Below, piece by piece: positions 51,749 to 61,040 of a stretch of DNA of 61,040 nucleotides. The position numbers and the translations under genes are program-made. The notes below the pieces were generated by a model that was given only the letters and a program-made list of their open reading frames with translations, had not been told where the DNA came from and did not search any database. Source of the DNA: a bacterium (lineage in GTDB: Bacteria > JAHJDO01); contig JAUSPT010000056.1 in assembly GCA_030652805.1 (NCBI GenBank), positions 1-61,040 of the forward strand, given 5' to 3'. Numbering within the stretch: the stretch's first letter is position 1; every line of letters begins with the position of its first letter.

Positions 51749-54424
51749 ATGGTCTTAGTTGAGACTGAGATATCGAAAAAATATGACTCGAGACAAGTAG
51801 AAGACAAGTGGTATTCTTTCTGGGAAAAGAATGGATTCTTTCATGCAAAAGTAACTTCTGGTAAGAAATCGTTCTGTATTGTTATTCCTCCGCCAAATGT
51901 AACTGGAGTTCTGCACATGGGGCATGCATTAGACGAGACTCTTCAGGATATTCTGGTCAGATGGAAGAGAATGCAGGGGGTTAATGCTCTATGGATACCA
52001 GGAACTGACCATGCGGGAATTGCTACACAAAATGTAATAGAGAAAAGACTCTCTCAGGAAGGGCTAACGCGAGACAGTCTTGGCAGAGAAAAATTTCTTA
52101 AATATGCATGGAAATGGAAGGAAGAGTATCGCAGTAGAATAATAAGTCAATTGAAAAGATTGGGGACATCATGTGACTGGTCAAGAGAAAGATTTACGAT
52201 GGACGATGATTATGCAAGGTCTGTAAAAGAAGCCTTTATTAGGTTGTATAAAAATAAATTGCTATATAGGGATAATTATATTGTTAATTGGTGCCCCCGT
52301 TGTCAGACCGCGATTTCAGATATAGAGGTAGAGAGAAAGGAATTGAAAGGCAGTCTGTACTACCTTAATTATCCTTTAGAGCAAAGCAATGACCAAATAG
52401 TAATTGCTACCACTAGACCAGAAACAATGCTTGGAGATACCGCAATTGCTGTTCACCCTCAGGACAAACGATACAAAAGGTTTATAAAGAAGGTAGTTAT
52501 ATTGCCTATTATTGGAAGAAAAATTCCTGTTATTTCTGATGAGAGAGTGGATAGCTCATTTGGAACAGGTGCAGTTAAAGTAACACCAGCTCATGATCCG
52601 GTTGATTATGAAATCGGACTTGCGCATAATCTGAAACAAGTTGTTGTCATAGATGAAAAAGGCAGAATGAATAAAAATGCTGGTGTTTATAATGGAATGG
52701 ATAGATATTCCTGCAGAGAAAAATTAGTGGAAGATCTAAAAAAAGAAGGGTACCTCTTGAAGATAGAAAGTCATCTTCACAATGTAGGGCATTGCTCAAG
52801 ATGTCATACTGTTGTGGAGCCATTAGTTTCCAAGCAATGGTTTGTTAGTATGAAATCATTAGCTCAACCTGCGATAAAGGCTGTAACCAGCGGTAAAATA
52901 AAGTTTTCACCGCCTAGATGGGAAAAGGTTTACTTAAACTGGATGGAGAACATTAAGGACTGGTGTATTTCAAGGCAGATCTGGTGGGGACACGAAATAC
53001 CAGTTTGGTATTGCAGTAATTGTGGAGAAATAATAGTAGACATAGAAAAACCTTTGAAATGTGGGAGATGTGAAAGCATGGGTCTGGAGAAGGATTCTGA
53101 TGTGCTTGATACATGGTTTAGCTCTGCCTTGTGGCCTTTTGCTACAATGGGATGGCCTAACCAGACAAAAGAGTTAGGTTATTTCTATCCTACAACAGTA
53201 TTAGTTACTGGATATGACATAATATATTTTTGGGTTGCACGTATGATTATGATGGGATTGCAGTTTATGGATAAGATTCCTTTTGAGAGAGTTTATCTTC
53301 ATGGGATTGTCAGAGATTCTTCAGGAAAGAAAATGAGCAAATCCGCTGGGAATGTAATTGATCCCATAGATCTTGTTAACCAATACGGCGCCGATACATT
53401 GCGATTGGCTCTTGCAGACCTCTCAACCTTGGGAGGGCAGGATATTCTGTTGACAACTACAAGAATAGAAGGAGCAAGAAATTTCTGTAATAAATTGTGG
53501 AATGCTGGACGTTTTTCGATAACAAATTTAGCGGGGTATAAGAACTTAAATATTGACTTGACTTCTCATAATCTGGCATCGGATGATTGGTTCATCTTAA
53601 CTAAATTAAATCAAACCATTGTATCTCTAACTGAAAGTCTGGAAAGGTACAAGTTCAATGAAGCTGCAAGTAAAATCTATAACTTCTTCTGGCATGAATT
53701 CTGTGACTGGTATCTGGAAATAATAAAGCATAGAATGTCTGAGGGAACAGGTTGTGCTGCAGCCCGAGCAGTGCTATTTTACGTGTTGAAGCAAAGTCTT
53801 AAATTGTTACATCCTTTTATACCGTTTATCACAGAAGAAATATGGCAGAATCTAAGAAAGACTGTAGCTCCGGACTTAGATAAAAGTATTATGATATCAT
53901 CCTGGCCGGAAGCAGATTCTAGATATGTTAATTTGGAAGAGACCAACAAAGCAATGCTTAAATATGAGGTTATTAATGTTGGTAGAAATTTGAGAGGGGA
54001 TTGGAATATTCCTCTATCAGAAAATCTCAATTATATAGTCAAGACGACCAGTATAGAGGAGGGAAAAGCACTGAGTTCAGATAGAATAGGAATGCAAAGA
54101 TTATTACACGCTACAGATGTGAAAATAGGTTACAATATAAAGGTTAGTTCTCCATTTCCTTCAGATCTTACTAAATCTGGGATAGAGGTATTTTTGTGCT
54201 TAGGCGATAAATTCGATTTTGCTTCAGAGAAAAACCGCCTTGAAAAAAAGATTGCTAAATTAGAAGAGGAATTTGAGAAGATAGGCAGAAAGATTGATAA
54301 TCAAGATTTCTTAGGTAAAGCACCAAAAGATGTCATAAAAAATCAACACAAAAAAAGGGAAATGATTAGTAAAAACAGGATAAAATTAATAGAAAACCTG
54401 GATAAGGTTAAAAGTTTTTTATAA
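51749..54424 (+). CDS. valS: valine-tRNA ligase
   Basis: 891 residues, complete. The class I motifs are 'PNVTGVLHMGHALDET' (HIGH) and 'KKMSKSAGNVIDP' (KMSKS). The editing domain contains 'ATTRPETMLGDTA'. Paired cysteines in 'NWCPRCQTA', 'GHCSRCHTV' and 'YCSNCG...CGRC' form the zinc sites of the family. The C-terminal arm is the usual ValS coiled coil (about 820-891). AAGGA precedes the ATG. It leads the group valS-rpoZ-coaBC. Confidence 0.96.
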   Translation: MVLVETEISKKYDSRQVEDKWYSFWEKNGFFHAKVTSGKKSFCIVIPPPNVTGVLHMGHALDETLQDILVRWKRMQGVNALWIPGTDHAGIATQNVIEKRLSQEGLTRDSLGREKFLKYAWKWKEEYRSRIISQLKRLGTSCDWSRERFTMDDDYARSVKEAFIRLYKNKLLYRDNYIVNWCPRCQTAISDIEVERKELKGSLYYLNYPLEQSNDQIVIATTRPETMLGDTAIAVHPQDKRYKRFIKKVVILPIIGRKIPVISDERVDSSFGTGAVKVTPAHDPVDYEIGLAHNLKQVVVIDEKGRMNKNAGVYNGMDRYSCREKLVEDLKKEGYLLKIESHLHNVGHCSRCHTVVEPLVSKQWFVSMKSLAQPAIKAVTSGKIKFSPPRWEKVYLNWMENIKDWCISRQIWWGHEIPVWYCSNCGEIIVDIEKPLKCGRCESMGLEKDSDVLDTWFSSALWPFATMGWPNQTKELGYFYPTTVLVTGYDIIYFWVARMIMMGLQFMDKIPFERVYLHGIVRDSSGKKMSKSAGNVIDPIDLVNQYGADTLRLALADLSTLGGQDILLTTTRIEGARNFCNKLWNAGRFSITNLAGYKNLNIDLTSHNLASDDWFILTKLNQTIVSLTESLERYKFNEAASKIYNFFWHEFCDWYLEIIKHRMSEGTGCAAARAVLFYVLKQSLKLLHPFIPFITEEIWQNLRKTVAPDLDKSIMISSWPEADSRYVNLEETNKAMLKYEVINVGRNLRGDWNIPLSENLNYIVKTTSIEEGKALSSDRIGMQRLLHATDVKIGYNIKVSSPFPSDLTKSGIEVFLCLGDKFDFASEKNRLEKKIAKLEEEFEKIGRKIDNQDFLGKAPKDVIKNQHKKREMISKNRIKLIENLDKVKSFL

Positions 54425-54438
54425 TAAGGGAGAAAAAC

Positions 54439-54693
54439 ATGGTAGATTCAAATAGGGAAGAACTTTTAGGGAAGGCAGATAATATATTCATTCTGCTAAA
54501 TATGGCTGCAAAGAGAGCAAGACAGCTTAATGCAGGATCGCCAAAACTTGTAGATATCAAAGATACACCAATAAATATTGCCCTAGAGGAAATCAGAACA
54601 GGAATGATAGGTTGGGAACCTGTAAAGAATGAAAAGACAGAGCCTGAAGCAATGGAAAAGGGTAAAGAGAAAAAAGAAAAAAAGAAAAAGTAA
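54439..54693 (+). CDS. rpoZ: RNA polymerase omega subunit
   Basis: 84 residues. The core 'NIFILLNMAAKRARQLNAG' and 'NIALEEIRTGMI' match omega, where the family has 'RYELVLLAAKRARQL'. Omega helps assemble the beta' subunit. The tail is a Lys/Glu-rich low-complexity run. GGGAG precedes the ATG. It is 14 bases after valS and one base before coaBC; rpoZ-coaBC is a widespread arrangement. Confidence 0.9.
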   Translation: MVDSNREELLGKADNIFILLNMAAKRARQLNAGSPKLVDIKDTPINIALEEIRTGMIGWEPVKNEKTEPEAMEKGKEKKEKKKK

Positions 54694-54694
54694 G

Positions 54695-55924
54695 ATGCTA
54701 ACAGGAAAAACAATAATTTTTGGTGTTACGGGTAGCATTGCAGCATACAAAGCAGCGGAAATAGTAAGAAGATTAAAGGACTTAAATGCAAATGTCAGGG
54801 TTGTCATGACCGTGAATGCTGTTAACTTCATTGGAGAGACAACATTACGGACACTCTCCAATAATCCTGTGTATATTAATATGTTCCCTCCCTCAGGCGG
54901 GCTTGAAGACCCACTAACTCATATAGCTATAAGTGATAGTGCTGACTTGTTCCTTGTAGCACCGGCAACTGCCAATATTATAGGAAAAGTAGCAAGTGGT
55001 ATTGCAGATGACCTTCTCTCTACAACATTACTGTCTGCTGGGAATAAACCCGTTTTGATGGCTCCTGCTATGAATGAGAGGATGTATAAAAGTCATATAT
55101 ACAAACATAATGAGAAAAAGCTGCAGATAGCTGGTGTCAAATTTATTAATCCTGATTACGGAAAGTTGGCATGTGGAAAAGAAGGAGAGGGGAGACTGGC
55201 ATCAGTGGACTCAATTATTCAGCATGTTGTTGACGTCTTAATTGAAAGGGATCTTTTTGATACATATGACCTGAAAGGGAAAAGAGTTCTTGTAACAGCA
55301 GGTGGCACAAGAGAGTATATAGACCCTGTAAGATTTATTGGAAATCCAGCTACAGGGAAAATGGGATTTGCCTTAGCACATACTGCACGAGTAAGAGGGG
55401 CAAATGTAACATTAATAAGTGGAAAAACACTTTTAGCTCCTCCTGAGAGTGTAAAATACATCTCAGTGGAAACTGCAGATCAAATGGGCAAAGCTGTCCT
55501 GGATAGTTTTGAACAAGCTGATATTTTAGTAATGGCTGCTGCTGTTGGTGATTTTAAACCCCAAAAAACAGAAAAAAACAAAATAAAAAGAAAAGGTATG
55601 TTAAAAATAGATTTGGAGCCTACGGATGATATATTAGAAAAACTGGGCAAAATAAAAAATGGTAGAATTATTGTCGGCTTTGCAGCGGAAACTAATAATC
55701 TTATAAAAAACGCCAGGACAAAATTAAAGAAAAAAAACCTGGATTTAATAGTAGTTAATGACGTAACTCAGCCTGATGCTGGCTTTGAAAGCGAGACTAA
55801 TATTGTAAAAATAATCGATAGAAGCAATAATGTAGAAGAATTACCAAAGTGGACTAAAGAAGAAGTAGCCCATAGAATCTGGGATAGAATTGTGGAACTC
55901 ATTAATAAAAATAAAAGAGCATAA
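54695..55924 (+). CDS. coaBC: bifunctional phosphopantothenoylcysteine decarboxylase / phosphopantothenate-cysteine ligase
   Basis: About 409 residues from the ATG at 54695; the frame continues upstream through the rpoZ tail but without sense. The flavin-dependent CoaC half begins 'IIFGVTGSIAAYKA' and has 'APAMNERMYK' as the substrate clamp. The CoaB half has 'VLVTAGGTREYIDPVRFIGN' and 'AAAVGDFKP'. The two steps convert phosphopantothenate to phosphopantetheine for coenzyme A. Confidence 0.95.
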   Translation: MLTGKTIIFGVTGSIAAYKAAEIVRRLKDLNANVRVVMTVNAVNFIGETTLRTLSNNPVYINMFPPSGGLEDPLTHIAISDSADLFLVAPATANIIGKVASGIADDLLSTTLLSAGNKPVLMAPAMNERMYKSHIYKHNEKKLQIAGVKFINPDYGKLACGKEGEGRLASVDSIIQHVVDVLIERDLFDTYDLKGKRVLVTAGGTREYIDPVRFIGNPATGKMGFALAHTARVRGANVTLISGKTLLAPPESVKYISVETADQMGKAVLDSFEQADILVMAAAVGDFKPQKTEKNKIKRKGMLKIDLEPTDDILEKLGKIKNGRIIVGFAAETNNLIKNARTKLKKKNLDLIVVNDVTQPDAGFESETNIVKIIDRSNNVEELPKWTKEEVAHRIWDRIVELINKNKRA

Positions 55925-55929
55925 GTCAT

Positions 55930-56886
55930 ATGAACCTGAAAGAACTCTATAGAAAAGCAATTAAAATTGGGATTAAAAATGATCCGAGAAGCGAAAAAAC
56001 CGTTTTGGGGGAACTTAAGAAAAACAAGAATAAATATGAGGAATTAAAGAAAAAAGAGAAAGAATTTTTTGATAAAGAATCTCTTGAAAATCCATACTCT
56101 GACTCAAGAATATTAAATGGCAGCGGTGATGAGACGATTAAAACTGTGCTTGTCGGTATAGATATTGAAGTTGGCGAGCTCATTCTGGCAGATATCCTAA
56201 GAAATAGAGGCAAACAGATAGATGCAGTTATAGCTCATCATCCTGAAGGATTGCCATATGCGATGCTGTATGATGTAATGAAAATGCAGGCAAACATTCT
56301 CAGTTTGCACGGTGTACCAATTAATGTAGCAGAAAGCCTGATGGAACATAGAGTTAAGGAAGTTCAGAGAAGACTTATGCCGATAAATCATACAAGAGCA
56401 GTTGACGCAGCCAGATTAATCGGACTGCCTTTTATGAACCTTCATACACCTGCCGATAATATGGTGGCGACATACTTGCAGAGGCTTTTTGATAAAGAAG
56501 AACCTTGTACAATGAACGAAGTTGTAAGCATGCTGTTGGAAATAGAGGAGTATAAGCAAGCTGCGATGAATGGTGCAGGCCCTAATATTCTTATTGGATC
56601 AAAAGAGAGAAGCGCTGGCAAAATATTTATAGATATGACAGGCGGAACGGAAGGCTCAAAGGATATATTCAAAATGCTTCTTGCTAGTGATATAAACACA
56701 ATTGTGTGTATGCATTTAAGTGAGGATCATAGAAAAGAGGCTGAAAAGAATCACTTGAACGTCATAATCGCAGGGCATATAGCAAGTGATAATCTAGGTT
56801 TAAATCTCATGTTTGATCGTTTGCTACTAGATCCGAAGATTAATGTGATTGAATGCTCTGGATTCAGGCGGGTTAAGAGAAAGTAA
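55930..56886 (+). CDS. NIF3-like protein (dinuclear metal-centre family)
   Basis: 318 residues. 'DAVIAHHPEGLPYAML' supplies a metal-binding His pair like that of the NIF3/YbgI family, and a second region near the end ('VIIAGHIASDNLGLNL') supplies a further His. The N-terminal 70 residues are an added charged helical segment. The biochemical role of NIF3 proteins is not settled; GTP cyclohydrolase-like activity was proposed early and is disputed. It starts 5 bases after coaBC and ends 8 before gmhA. Confidence 0.75.
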   Translation: MNLKELYRKAIKIGIKNDPRSEKTVLGELKKNKNKYEELKKKEKEFFDKESLENPYSDSRILNGSGDETIKTVLVGIDIEVGELILADILRNRGKQIDAVIAHHPEGLPYAMLYDVMKMQANILSLHGVPINVAESLMEHRVKEVQRRLMPINHTRAVDAARLIGLPFMNLHTPADNMVATYLQRLFDKEEPCTMNEVVSMLLEIEEYKQAAMNGAGPNILIGSKERSAGKIFIDMTGGTEGSKDIFKMLLASDINTIVCMHLSEDHRKEAEKNHLNVIIAGHIASDNLGLNLMFDRLLLDPKINVIECSGFRRVKRK

Positions 56887-56894
56887 ATAGAACT

Positions 56895-57479
56895 ATGGAC
56901 AAACACATAGTAGAAATACTCGAGGAGAGCATCGCAGTAAAGCAGGATATTATAGCTAATCAGATTGACGTTATAGTTAAGATGGTAAACAGCATTGCTG
57001 ATGTGTTGAGCGGGGGAGGGAAGCTGCTTGTTTTTGGGAATGGAGGCAGTGCTGCTGACGCACAGCATATTGCTGGAGAACTGGTTGGCAGGTTTGAACT
57101 GGAACGAAGCGCACTACCGGCAATTGCCTTAACTACAGATAGCTCTGTAATAACCTCAATATCCAATGATTACAGCTTTAATGAGATTTTTTCGCGTCAG
57201 ATAGAGGCATTAGGAACTCAGAAAGATATGGCTTTGGGTATATCAACAAGTGGAAGTTCCGAGAATGTATTAGCTGGTATCCGTAAGGCAAAAAACATGA
57301 AACTTGCAACTATTGGATTTTCAGGCAAAGAAGGTGGAACACTTGCAAAAATAACAGATTTGTGCTTCATTGCCCCTTCCTCAAGTACACCACGTATTCA
57401 GGAAGCTCACATTACAGTAATTCACATAATCTGTAAACTTGTGGAAGAAAGATTATATTGTGAGCAAAGACAAAGTTAA
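56895..57479 (+). CDS. gmhA: sedoheptulose 7-phosphate isomerase (phosphoheptose isomerase)
   Basis: 194 residues, a SIS-domain protein. 'KLLVFGNGGSAADAQHIAGELVGRF' and 'LGISTSGSSENVLAGI' are the GmhA sugar-phosphate-binding motifs, and 'EAHITVIHIICKLVEE' is its C-terminal helix. It makes D-glycero-D-manno-heptose 7-phosphate, the first step to ADP-heptose for LPS core. Its 3' end overlaps rfaE2 by 20 bases, the gene for a later step in the same pathway. Confidence 0.94.
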   Translation: MDKHIVEILEESIAVKQDIIANQIDVIVKMVNSIADVLSGGGKLLVFGNGGSAADAQHIAGELVGRFELERSALPAIALTTDSSVITSISNDYSFNEIFSRQIEALGTQKDMALGISTSGSSENVLAGIRKAKNMKLATIGFSGKEGGTLAKITDLCFIAPSSSTPRIQEAHITVIHIICKLVEERLYCEQRQS

Positions 57480-57930
57480 ATCTCTTTCCGCATTAAAGGA
57501 AATAATAGACTCTTTTAAAAAGCAAGGGAAGAAGATAGGTTTTACGAATGGTTGTTTTGATCTCATACATGTTGGACACATAAAATATTTAAGAGCTGCA
57601 AAAAAGCTTTGCGATATACTCATAGTTGCTATAAACAGTGACAAATCCGTAAAGGGCTTAAAGGGCAATAAAAGGCCTCTATTCCCTCAGGATGAACGCG
57701 CTGAGATACTCTCTGCTTTTGAATTTGTTGATTACGTTGTAATTTTTGATGAACCGGACCCTGATAAAACTATATCAGCATTACTCCCTGATATTCTGGT
57801 AAAGGGAGGAGATTATAAGATAGATCAGATTATTGGCAGAAACACTGTAACCTCGCACGGCGGAAAGGTTATAACCATTCCGGAAGTGAAGGGGAAGTCA
57901 ACTTCAGAGATTATTAAAAAGATTAAGTAA
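57460..57930 (+). CDS. rfaE2: D-glycero-beta-D-manno-heptose 1-phosphate adenylyltransferase
   Basis: About 156 residues from the GTG at 57460, which gives a normal N-terminus; the open frame extends seven codons upstream. The nucleotidyltransferase motif 'TNGCFDLIHVGHIKYL' (HxGH) and 'KGGDYKIDQIIGR' are those of the HldE C-terminal domain found as a separate protein. It transfers AMP to heptose 1-phosphate to give ADP-heptose. The kinase half (HldE-N/RfaE1) is not in the window. Confidence 0.92.
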   Translation: MSKDKVKSLSALKEIIDSFKKQGKKIGFTNGCFDLIHVGHIKYLRAAKKLCDILIVAINSDKSVKGLKGNKRPLFPQDERAEILSAFEFVDYVVIFDEPDPDKTISALLPDILVKGGDYKIDQIIGRNTVTSHGGKVITIPEVKGKSTSEIIKKIK

Positions 57931-58973
57931 TGCCTGTTGAAACAATCCAGTGGCACAAAGGAAGAATTAAGCTGGTAGATCAGACTTTGCTTCCAAACAA
58001 GTTTAAGCACATATATTGCGATACCGTAAAGAGTATATGGGAGGCTATTAAAAATTTGAGGGTTCGAGGGGCTCCTGCCATAGGTATTGCCGGGGCATTG
58101 GGTGTAGTTCTTGGCATGCAGAATTCAAAGGCAAAAGGTTATGCTCAGTTTAAAAAACGACTGGAACAAGTTATATCATATCTATCATCCTCAAGACCTA
58201 CTGCCGTTAACCTTTTCTGGGCGCTGGATAGAATGCGCGTATGTTGCGAACAACATAGAAATCTCTCAGTTAATACAATAAAATCCAAATTGTTAAATGA
58301 AGCAAAAAAAATCATAGATGAAGATAAAAATATTTGCAGGAACATTGGTAGGAACGGTGCAAAGCTTATAAAAGATGGAGATGTGGTTTTAACTCATTGT
58401 AATGCTGGAGGATTGGCAACCGCTGATTATGGAACAGCCCTAGGTGTAATTTTTTTTGCAAATGAGCAAGGCAAGAAGATAAGAGTTTATGCAGACGAAA
58501 CTCGGCCATTACTGCAAGGAGCAAGGCTTACAACATGGGAGCTAATGCGTGCAGGGATTGATGTTACATTAATCTGCGATAATATGGCAGGTTCATTGAT
58601 GAGACAAGGGAAAATAAGTTGCGTAATAGTCGGAGCTGATAGAATCGCCTCTAATGGAGACACTGCAAATAAAATAGGAACTTATAGTCTGGCAGTGCTT
58701 GCAAAGGCGCATAATATTCCTTTTTATGTAGCTGCTCCTATTTCCACATTTGATATGAAAATAAAATCAGGGAAACAGATTCCAATTGAGCAAAGGTCTC
58801 CTGAAGAAATAACAAATCTATATGGGAAAAGAATTGCGCCTAAAAATATAAATGTATATAATCCTGCCTTTGATGTAACCCCTGCAAGACTTATATCTGC
58901 AATAATAACAGAATGTGGTATAATTAAAAAACCTGATAAGAAAAAAATAATAGAAAGGAAGGTGAAATCATGA
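57930..58973 (+). CDS. mtnA: S-methyl-5-thioribose-1-phosphate isomerase
   Basis: 347 residues. 'IWEAIKNLRVRGAPAIGIAGA', 'LTHCNAGGLATADYGTALG' and 'CVIVGADRIASNGDTANKIGTY' (each conserved in MtnA) identify this methionine-salvage isomerase of the eIF2B-like fold. The catalytic Cys lies in THCNAGG and the Asp in GADRIA. The ATG overlaps the rfaE2 stop codon by one base, and its stop overlaps the phasin-like gene start (ATGA). Confidence 0.94.
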   Translation: MPVETIQWHKGRIKLVDQTLLPNKFKHIYCDTVKSIWEAIKNLRVRGAPAIGIAGALGVVLGMQNSKAKGYAQFKKRLEQVISYLSSSRPTAVNLFWALDRMRVCCEQHRNLSVNTIKSKLLNEAKKIIDEDKNICRNIGRNGAKLIKDGDVVLTHCNAGGLATADYGTALGVIFFANEQGKKIRVYADETRPLLQGARLTTWELMRAGIDVTLICDNMAGSLMRQGKISCVIVGADRIASNGDTANKIGTYSLAVLAKAHNIPFYVAAPISTFDMKIKSGKQIPIEQRSPEEITNLYGKRIAPKNINVYNPAFDVTPARLISAIITECGIIKKPDKKKIIERKVKS

Positions 58974-59293
58974 AGGATTTTATAAAAAAAGCAACAGAGT
59001 TTGCAGCACAAACAGAAGAGAAAGCTAATGAGCTCATTTATGAACTTTATAAAAAAGGGAAAATAGGCAGCAAAGAAGCTAAAAAAATGACTATTGAATG
59101 GGCAAAAAGAATAAAGAAAAATGCATCTACTCTTCAAAAGAAGCTTGACGGACAGATACATCAGGCAATCCACAAATTAAATATTCCTACAAGAAAAGAG
59201 ATAGAAGATATTGAGAAAAGGCTCAATGCATTAGAAAAAACAAAGAAGCTTTCTGTTAAGCCGAGGAAATCCAAGACTCGTGCTAAAAAATAA
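58970..59293 (+). CDS. phasin-like coiled-coil protein
   Basis: 107 residues, mainly helical. The ending 'NIPTRKEIEDIEKRLNALE' is the short motif common to poly(3-hydroxyalkanoate) granule-associated phasin-like proteins, followed by a basic tail. GGAAGG precedes the ATG. No PHA synthase or other PHA genes are in the window, so the relation to storage granules is only by family. It overlaps the next gene by 14 bases. Confidence 0.75.
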   Translation: MKDFIKKATEFAAQTEEKANELIYELYKKGKIGSKEAKKMTIEWAKRIKKNASTLQKKLDGQIHQAIHKLNIPTRKEIEDIEKRLNALEKTKKLSVKPRKSKTRAKK

Positions 59294-60977
59294 AAAACTC
59301 AGAATCATTATTCCACTCACAATCTTTATTTTTGCCTTATCCATAAGATTCGTTTACCTCTATCAAATGAGGGATAATCCTATGTTTTTTAATATCCCAG
59401 CGGGACTGGATCAGGAAAGATTTGATAAATTTTCTCTTCAAATTTCACATGGAGATATTCTGGGAGGGAAAGGCATTTATTCGCAATCCCCTCTTTATCC
59501 ATACTTTCTTGCCTTAATATACAGCTTATTTGGGCATAGTTCTGTCATGGCAAGAATATTCCAAATGATCATGGGAGCTGGAACATGTGTTTTATTGTAC
59601 TTAATAGGAAGTAGAATCTTTAATAGAACGGTTGGCGTAATATCAGGAATCATTTGCAGCTTATACGGAGTATTGATATTCTATGAAGGAGAATTATTGC
59701 GTGTAACAGTCACAGTCTTCTTAACTGTACTTTTAGTTTTCTCAATTGTATGTCTCTCAAAGAGCAAAAAAGCTGTCATATGGTTAATTCCGGGGATTGT
59801 ACTCGGCTTGTTGATACTATGCAGGCCAAATAATATCATATTGGTTCTATTTATTCTGATATGGTTGGTTTATGTGACGCTAAAGAATAAAAAACTATTA
59901 ATTAAGCGATTTATGTGTTTTTTCTTTGGTGTTTTATTTGCGCTTACACCTCTTTTTATTCGCAATCACATTGTTGGAGTTAATTTGTTCTCCATGTCTT
60001 CTCAGGGAGTAACTGCATTTGTGTGCGGTCACGATGCTAGATCTCCCGGCAGTGGATTCTATTACATCAAAGACGATACATATTCCGGGAAAAATCAGAT
60101 ACAAACATGTTTTAATGTTTTAAAAACAGCATTCAAAACGCCTTCTATATGGTTCCGCCAGCAGATAAAAAAGTCTATTGCTTTCTGGAACGGATACGAG
60201 ATACCAAATAATTCCAATTTTTATTTATCGAGAAAATTCTCCAGTCTCCTGAGCCTTCCTCTTCCCGGTTTTGTATTTATAGCTTCAATGGGAATAATAG
60301 GTATTATTATATCTATTCGAAATTGGCAAAGGTATTTACTTGTATATTTAATAATTATTGGCTGCTTTTGCTCTGTAATGGCCTTTTATATCCTGTCAAG
60401 ATTTCGACAGCCTATAGTGCCGTTCTTAATATTGTTTACAGGGTTTTTTATTGATTGGTTATGGAAGAAAGCCAGGGACAAAGATTTCAAGAAACTAGTT
60501 TTTTTTCTTCTATGTGCTGCTTTTTTATCTTTTGCAATGTGGCCGAGACCGCAGCAATTTATATTACCGCAGGACCATTACAATATGGGTCTTTCCTATG
60601 TCATGGGCGAAAAGTATAGCAACGCAATCATGCAGTTTGATAACGCGATAAAATTAAGAGCGAATTATATTAAGCCTATTTATATGAAGGGATTTTGCCT
60701 TCTTCGACAGAGAAAGCCGAGACTAGCTATAAGAGAATTTGAAGAGGTTCTGAAACTTGATCCTTATTATGCAAAGGCATTGAAAAGCACGGCAATAGCT
60801 TACGGTACTTATGTTAGAGACAAATCTAAGGCGGTTTATTACCTTGATAGATATCTCAAGTTGTGTCCTGATGATATAGAGATGTTGAAACTCCGTTCTA
60901 AGGTAATGCAAGAAGTTTTATGCAAATTCATACTATCCATCTCTCCTAAGGACTATAAATTATCAGTCACATCCTAA
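59280..60977 (+). CDS. GT-C membrane glycosyltransferase with C-terminal TPR
   Basis: 565 residues. About ten or eleven hydrophobic segments fill residues 10-430. The first loop contains 'DQERFDKFSLQ' and 'YSQSPLYPYFLALIY', the pattern of the dolichyl-phosphate-mannose/ArnT-type (PMT_2) GT-C family, with the usual early acidic residues. The last 125 residues form about three TPR units ('HYNMGLSYVMGEKYSNAI' and so on). It probably transfers a lipid-linked sugar to protein or lipid outside the membrane. The start is a GTG within the phasin-like gene. Confidence 0.83.
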   Translation: MLKNKKLRIIIPLTIFIFALSIRFVYLYQMRDNPMFFNIPAGLDQERFDKFSLQISHGDILGGKGIYSQSPLYPYFLALIYSLFGHSSVMARIFQMIMGAGTCVLLYLIGSRIFNRTVGVISGIICSLYGVLIFYEGELLRVTVTVFLTVLLVFSIVCLSKSKKAVIWLIPGIVLGLLILCRPNNIILVLFILIWLVYVTLKNKKLLIKRFMCFFFGVLFALTPLFIRNHIVGVNLFSMSSQGVTAFVCGHDARSPGSGFYYIKDDTYSGKNQIQTCFNVLKTAFKTPSIWFRQQIKKSIAFWNGYEIPNNSNFYLSRKFSSLLSLPLPGFVFIASMGIIGIIISIRNWQRYLLVYLIIIGCFCSVMAFYILSRFRQPIVPFLILFTGFFIDWLWKKARDKDFKKLVFFLLCAAFLSFAMWPRPQQFILPQDHYNMGLSYVMGEKYSNAIMQFDNAIKLRANYIKPIYMKGFCLLRQRKPRLAIREFEEVLKLDPYYAKALKSTAIAYGTYVRDKSKAVYYLDRYLKLCPDDIEMLKLRSKVMQEVLCKFILSISPKDYKLSVTS

Positions 60978-61040
60978 ATTGTTTATGTTTCTTCTCTTCA
61001 CCTTGTGGATACTACCGTTCTGTGAATAACTTTCCAAGTT

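Overview
The window reads as chromosomal DNA from an uncultivated Gram-negative bacterium. Heptose (lipopolysaccharide core) genes, a PPi-type phosphofructokinase, an M55 D-aminopeptidase, a corrinoid-type URO-D protein, LamG proteins and Asp-box proteins would fit a PVC-like or Omnitrophota-like lineage. That placement is inference from gene content only; there is no rRNA gene in the window.

Layout. (1) 1-7874, plus strand: a GC-rich glycan-handling block with the 3' part of a large LamG/glycosidase-like protein, an amidohydrolase, two Asp-box (sialidase-fold) proteins and, between them, a dihydrodipicolinate-synthase-family lyase with an atypical active site. (2) 7871-11137: a gene scar, then an AT-rich trio (Gfo/Idh/MocA oxidoreductase, class III aminotransferase, SDR) that looks like an oxidise-aminate-reduce sugar module. 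(3) 11150-22631, minus strand: transketolase, PPi-phosphofructokinase and a TPR protein; a GC-rich DUF3750 lipoprotein; and an ispH-oppD-oppF-holA array. The array is split between oppD and oppF by about 2.9 kb of accessory DNA holding a zinc-ribbon/HEPN protein, an AbiEi/AbiEii toxin-antitoxin pair and two copies of a short interspersed repeat. oppF also carries an in-frame palindromic insertion. (4) 22704-23241, plus strand: a hotdog thioesterase and a tRNA with CAU anticodon, probably tRNA-Ile2. (5) 23258-35966, minus strand: membrane-quality genes (floA, two nfeD genes, a rhomboid protease), phospholipid synthesis (pgsA, pgpA), rodZ, pheST, an M55 peptidase and a sugar isomerase. (6) 36025-60977, plus strand: tilS, ftsH, folP, the c-di-AMP cyclase pair cdaA/cdaR, pdxJ, a URO-D protein, nnrD/E, a purine permease, flavoproteins, a Thr-Tyr-Gly tRNA cluster, sugar-phosphate and envelope genes, valS, rpoZ, coaBC, a NIF3-like protein, gmhA, rfaE2, mtnA, a phasin-like protein and a GT-C glycosyltransferase.

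How the genes work together. Most of regions 4-6 is housekeeping in tight, often overlapping operons. tilS would modify the CAU tRNA. gmhA and rfaE2 serve ADP-heptose synthesis; transketolase and PPi-phosphofructokinase serve central carbon flow. The accessory parts most worth attention are the lyase/Asp-box locus with its neighbouring aminosugar-like trio, and the defence-type insertion between oppD and oppF with its two kinds of small repeat. Several consensus sigma70-type promoters can be read directly (transketolase, ispH, pheS, valS, both tRNA units).
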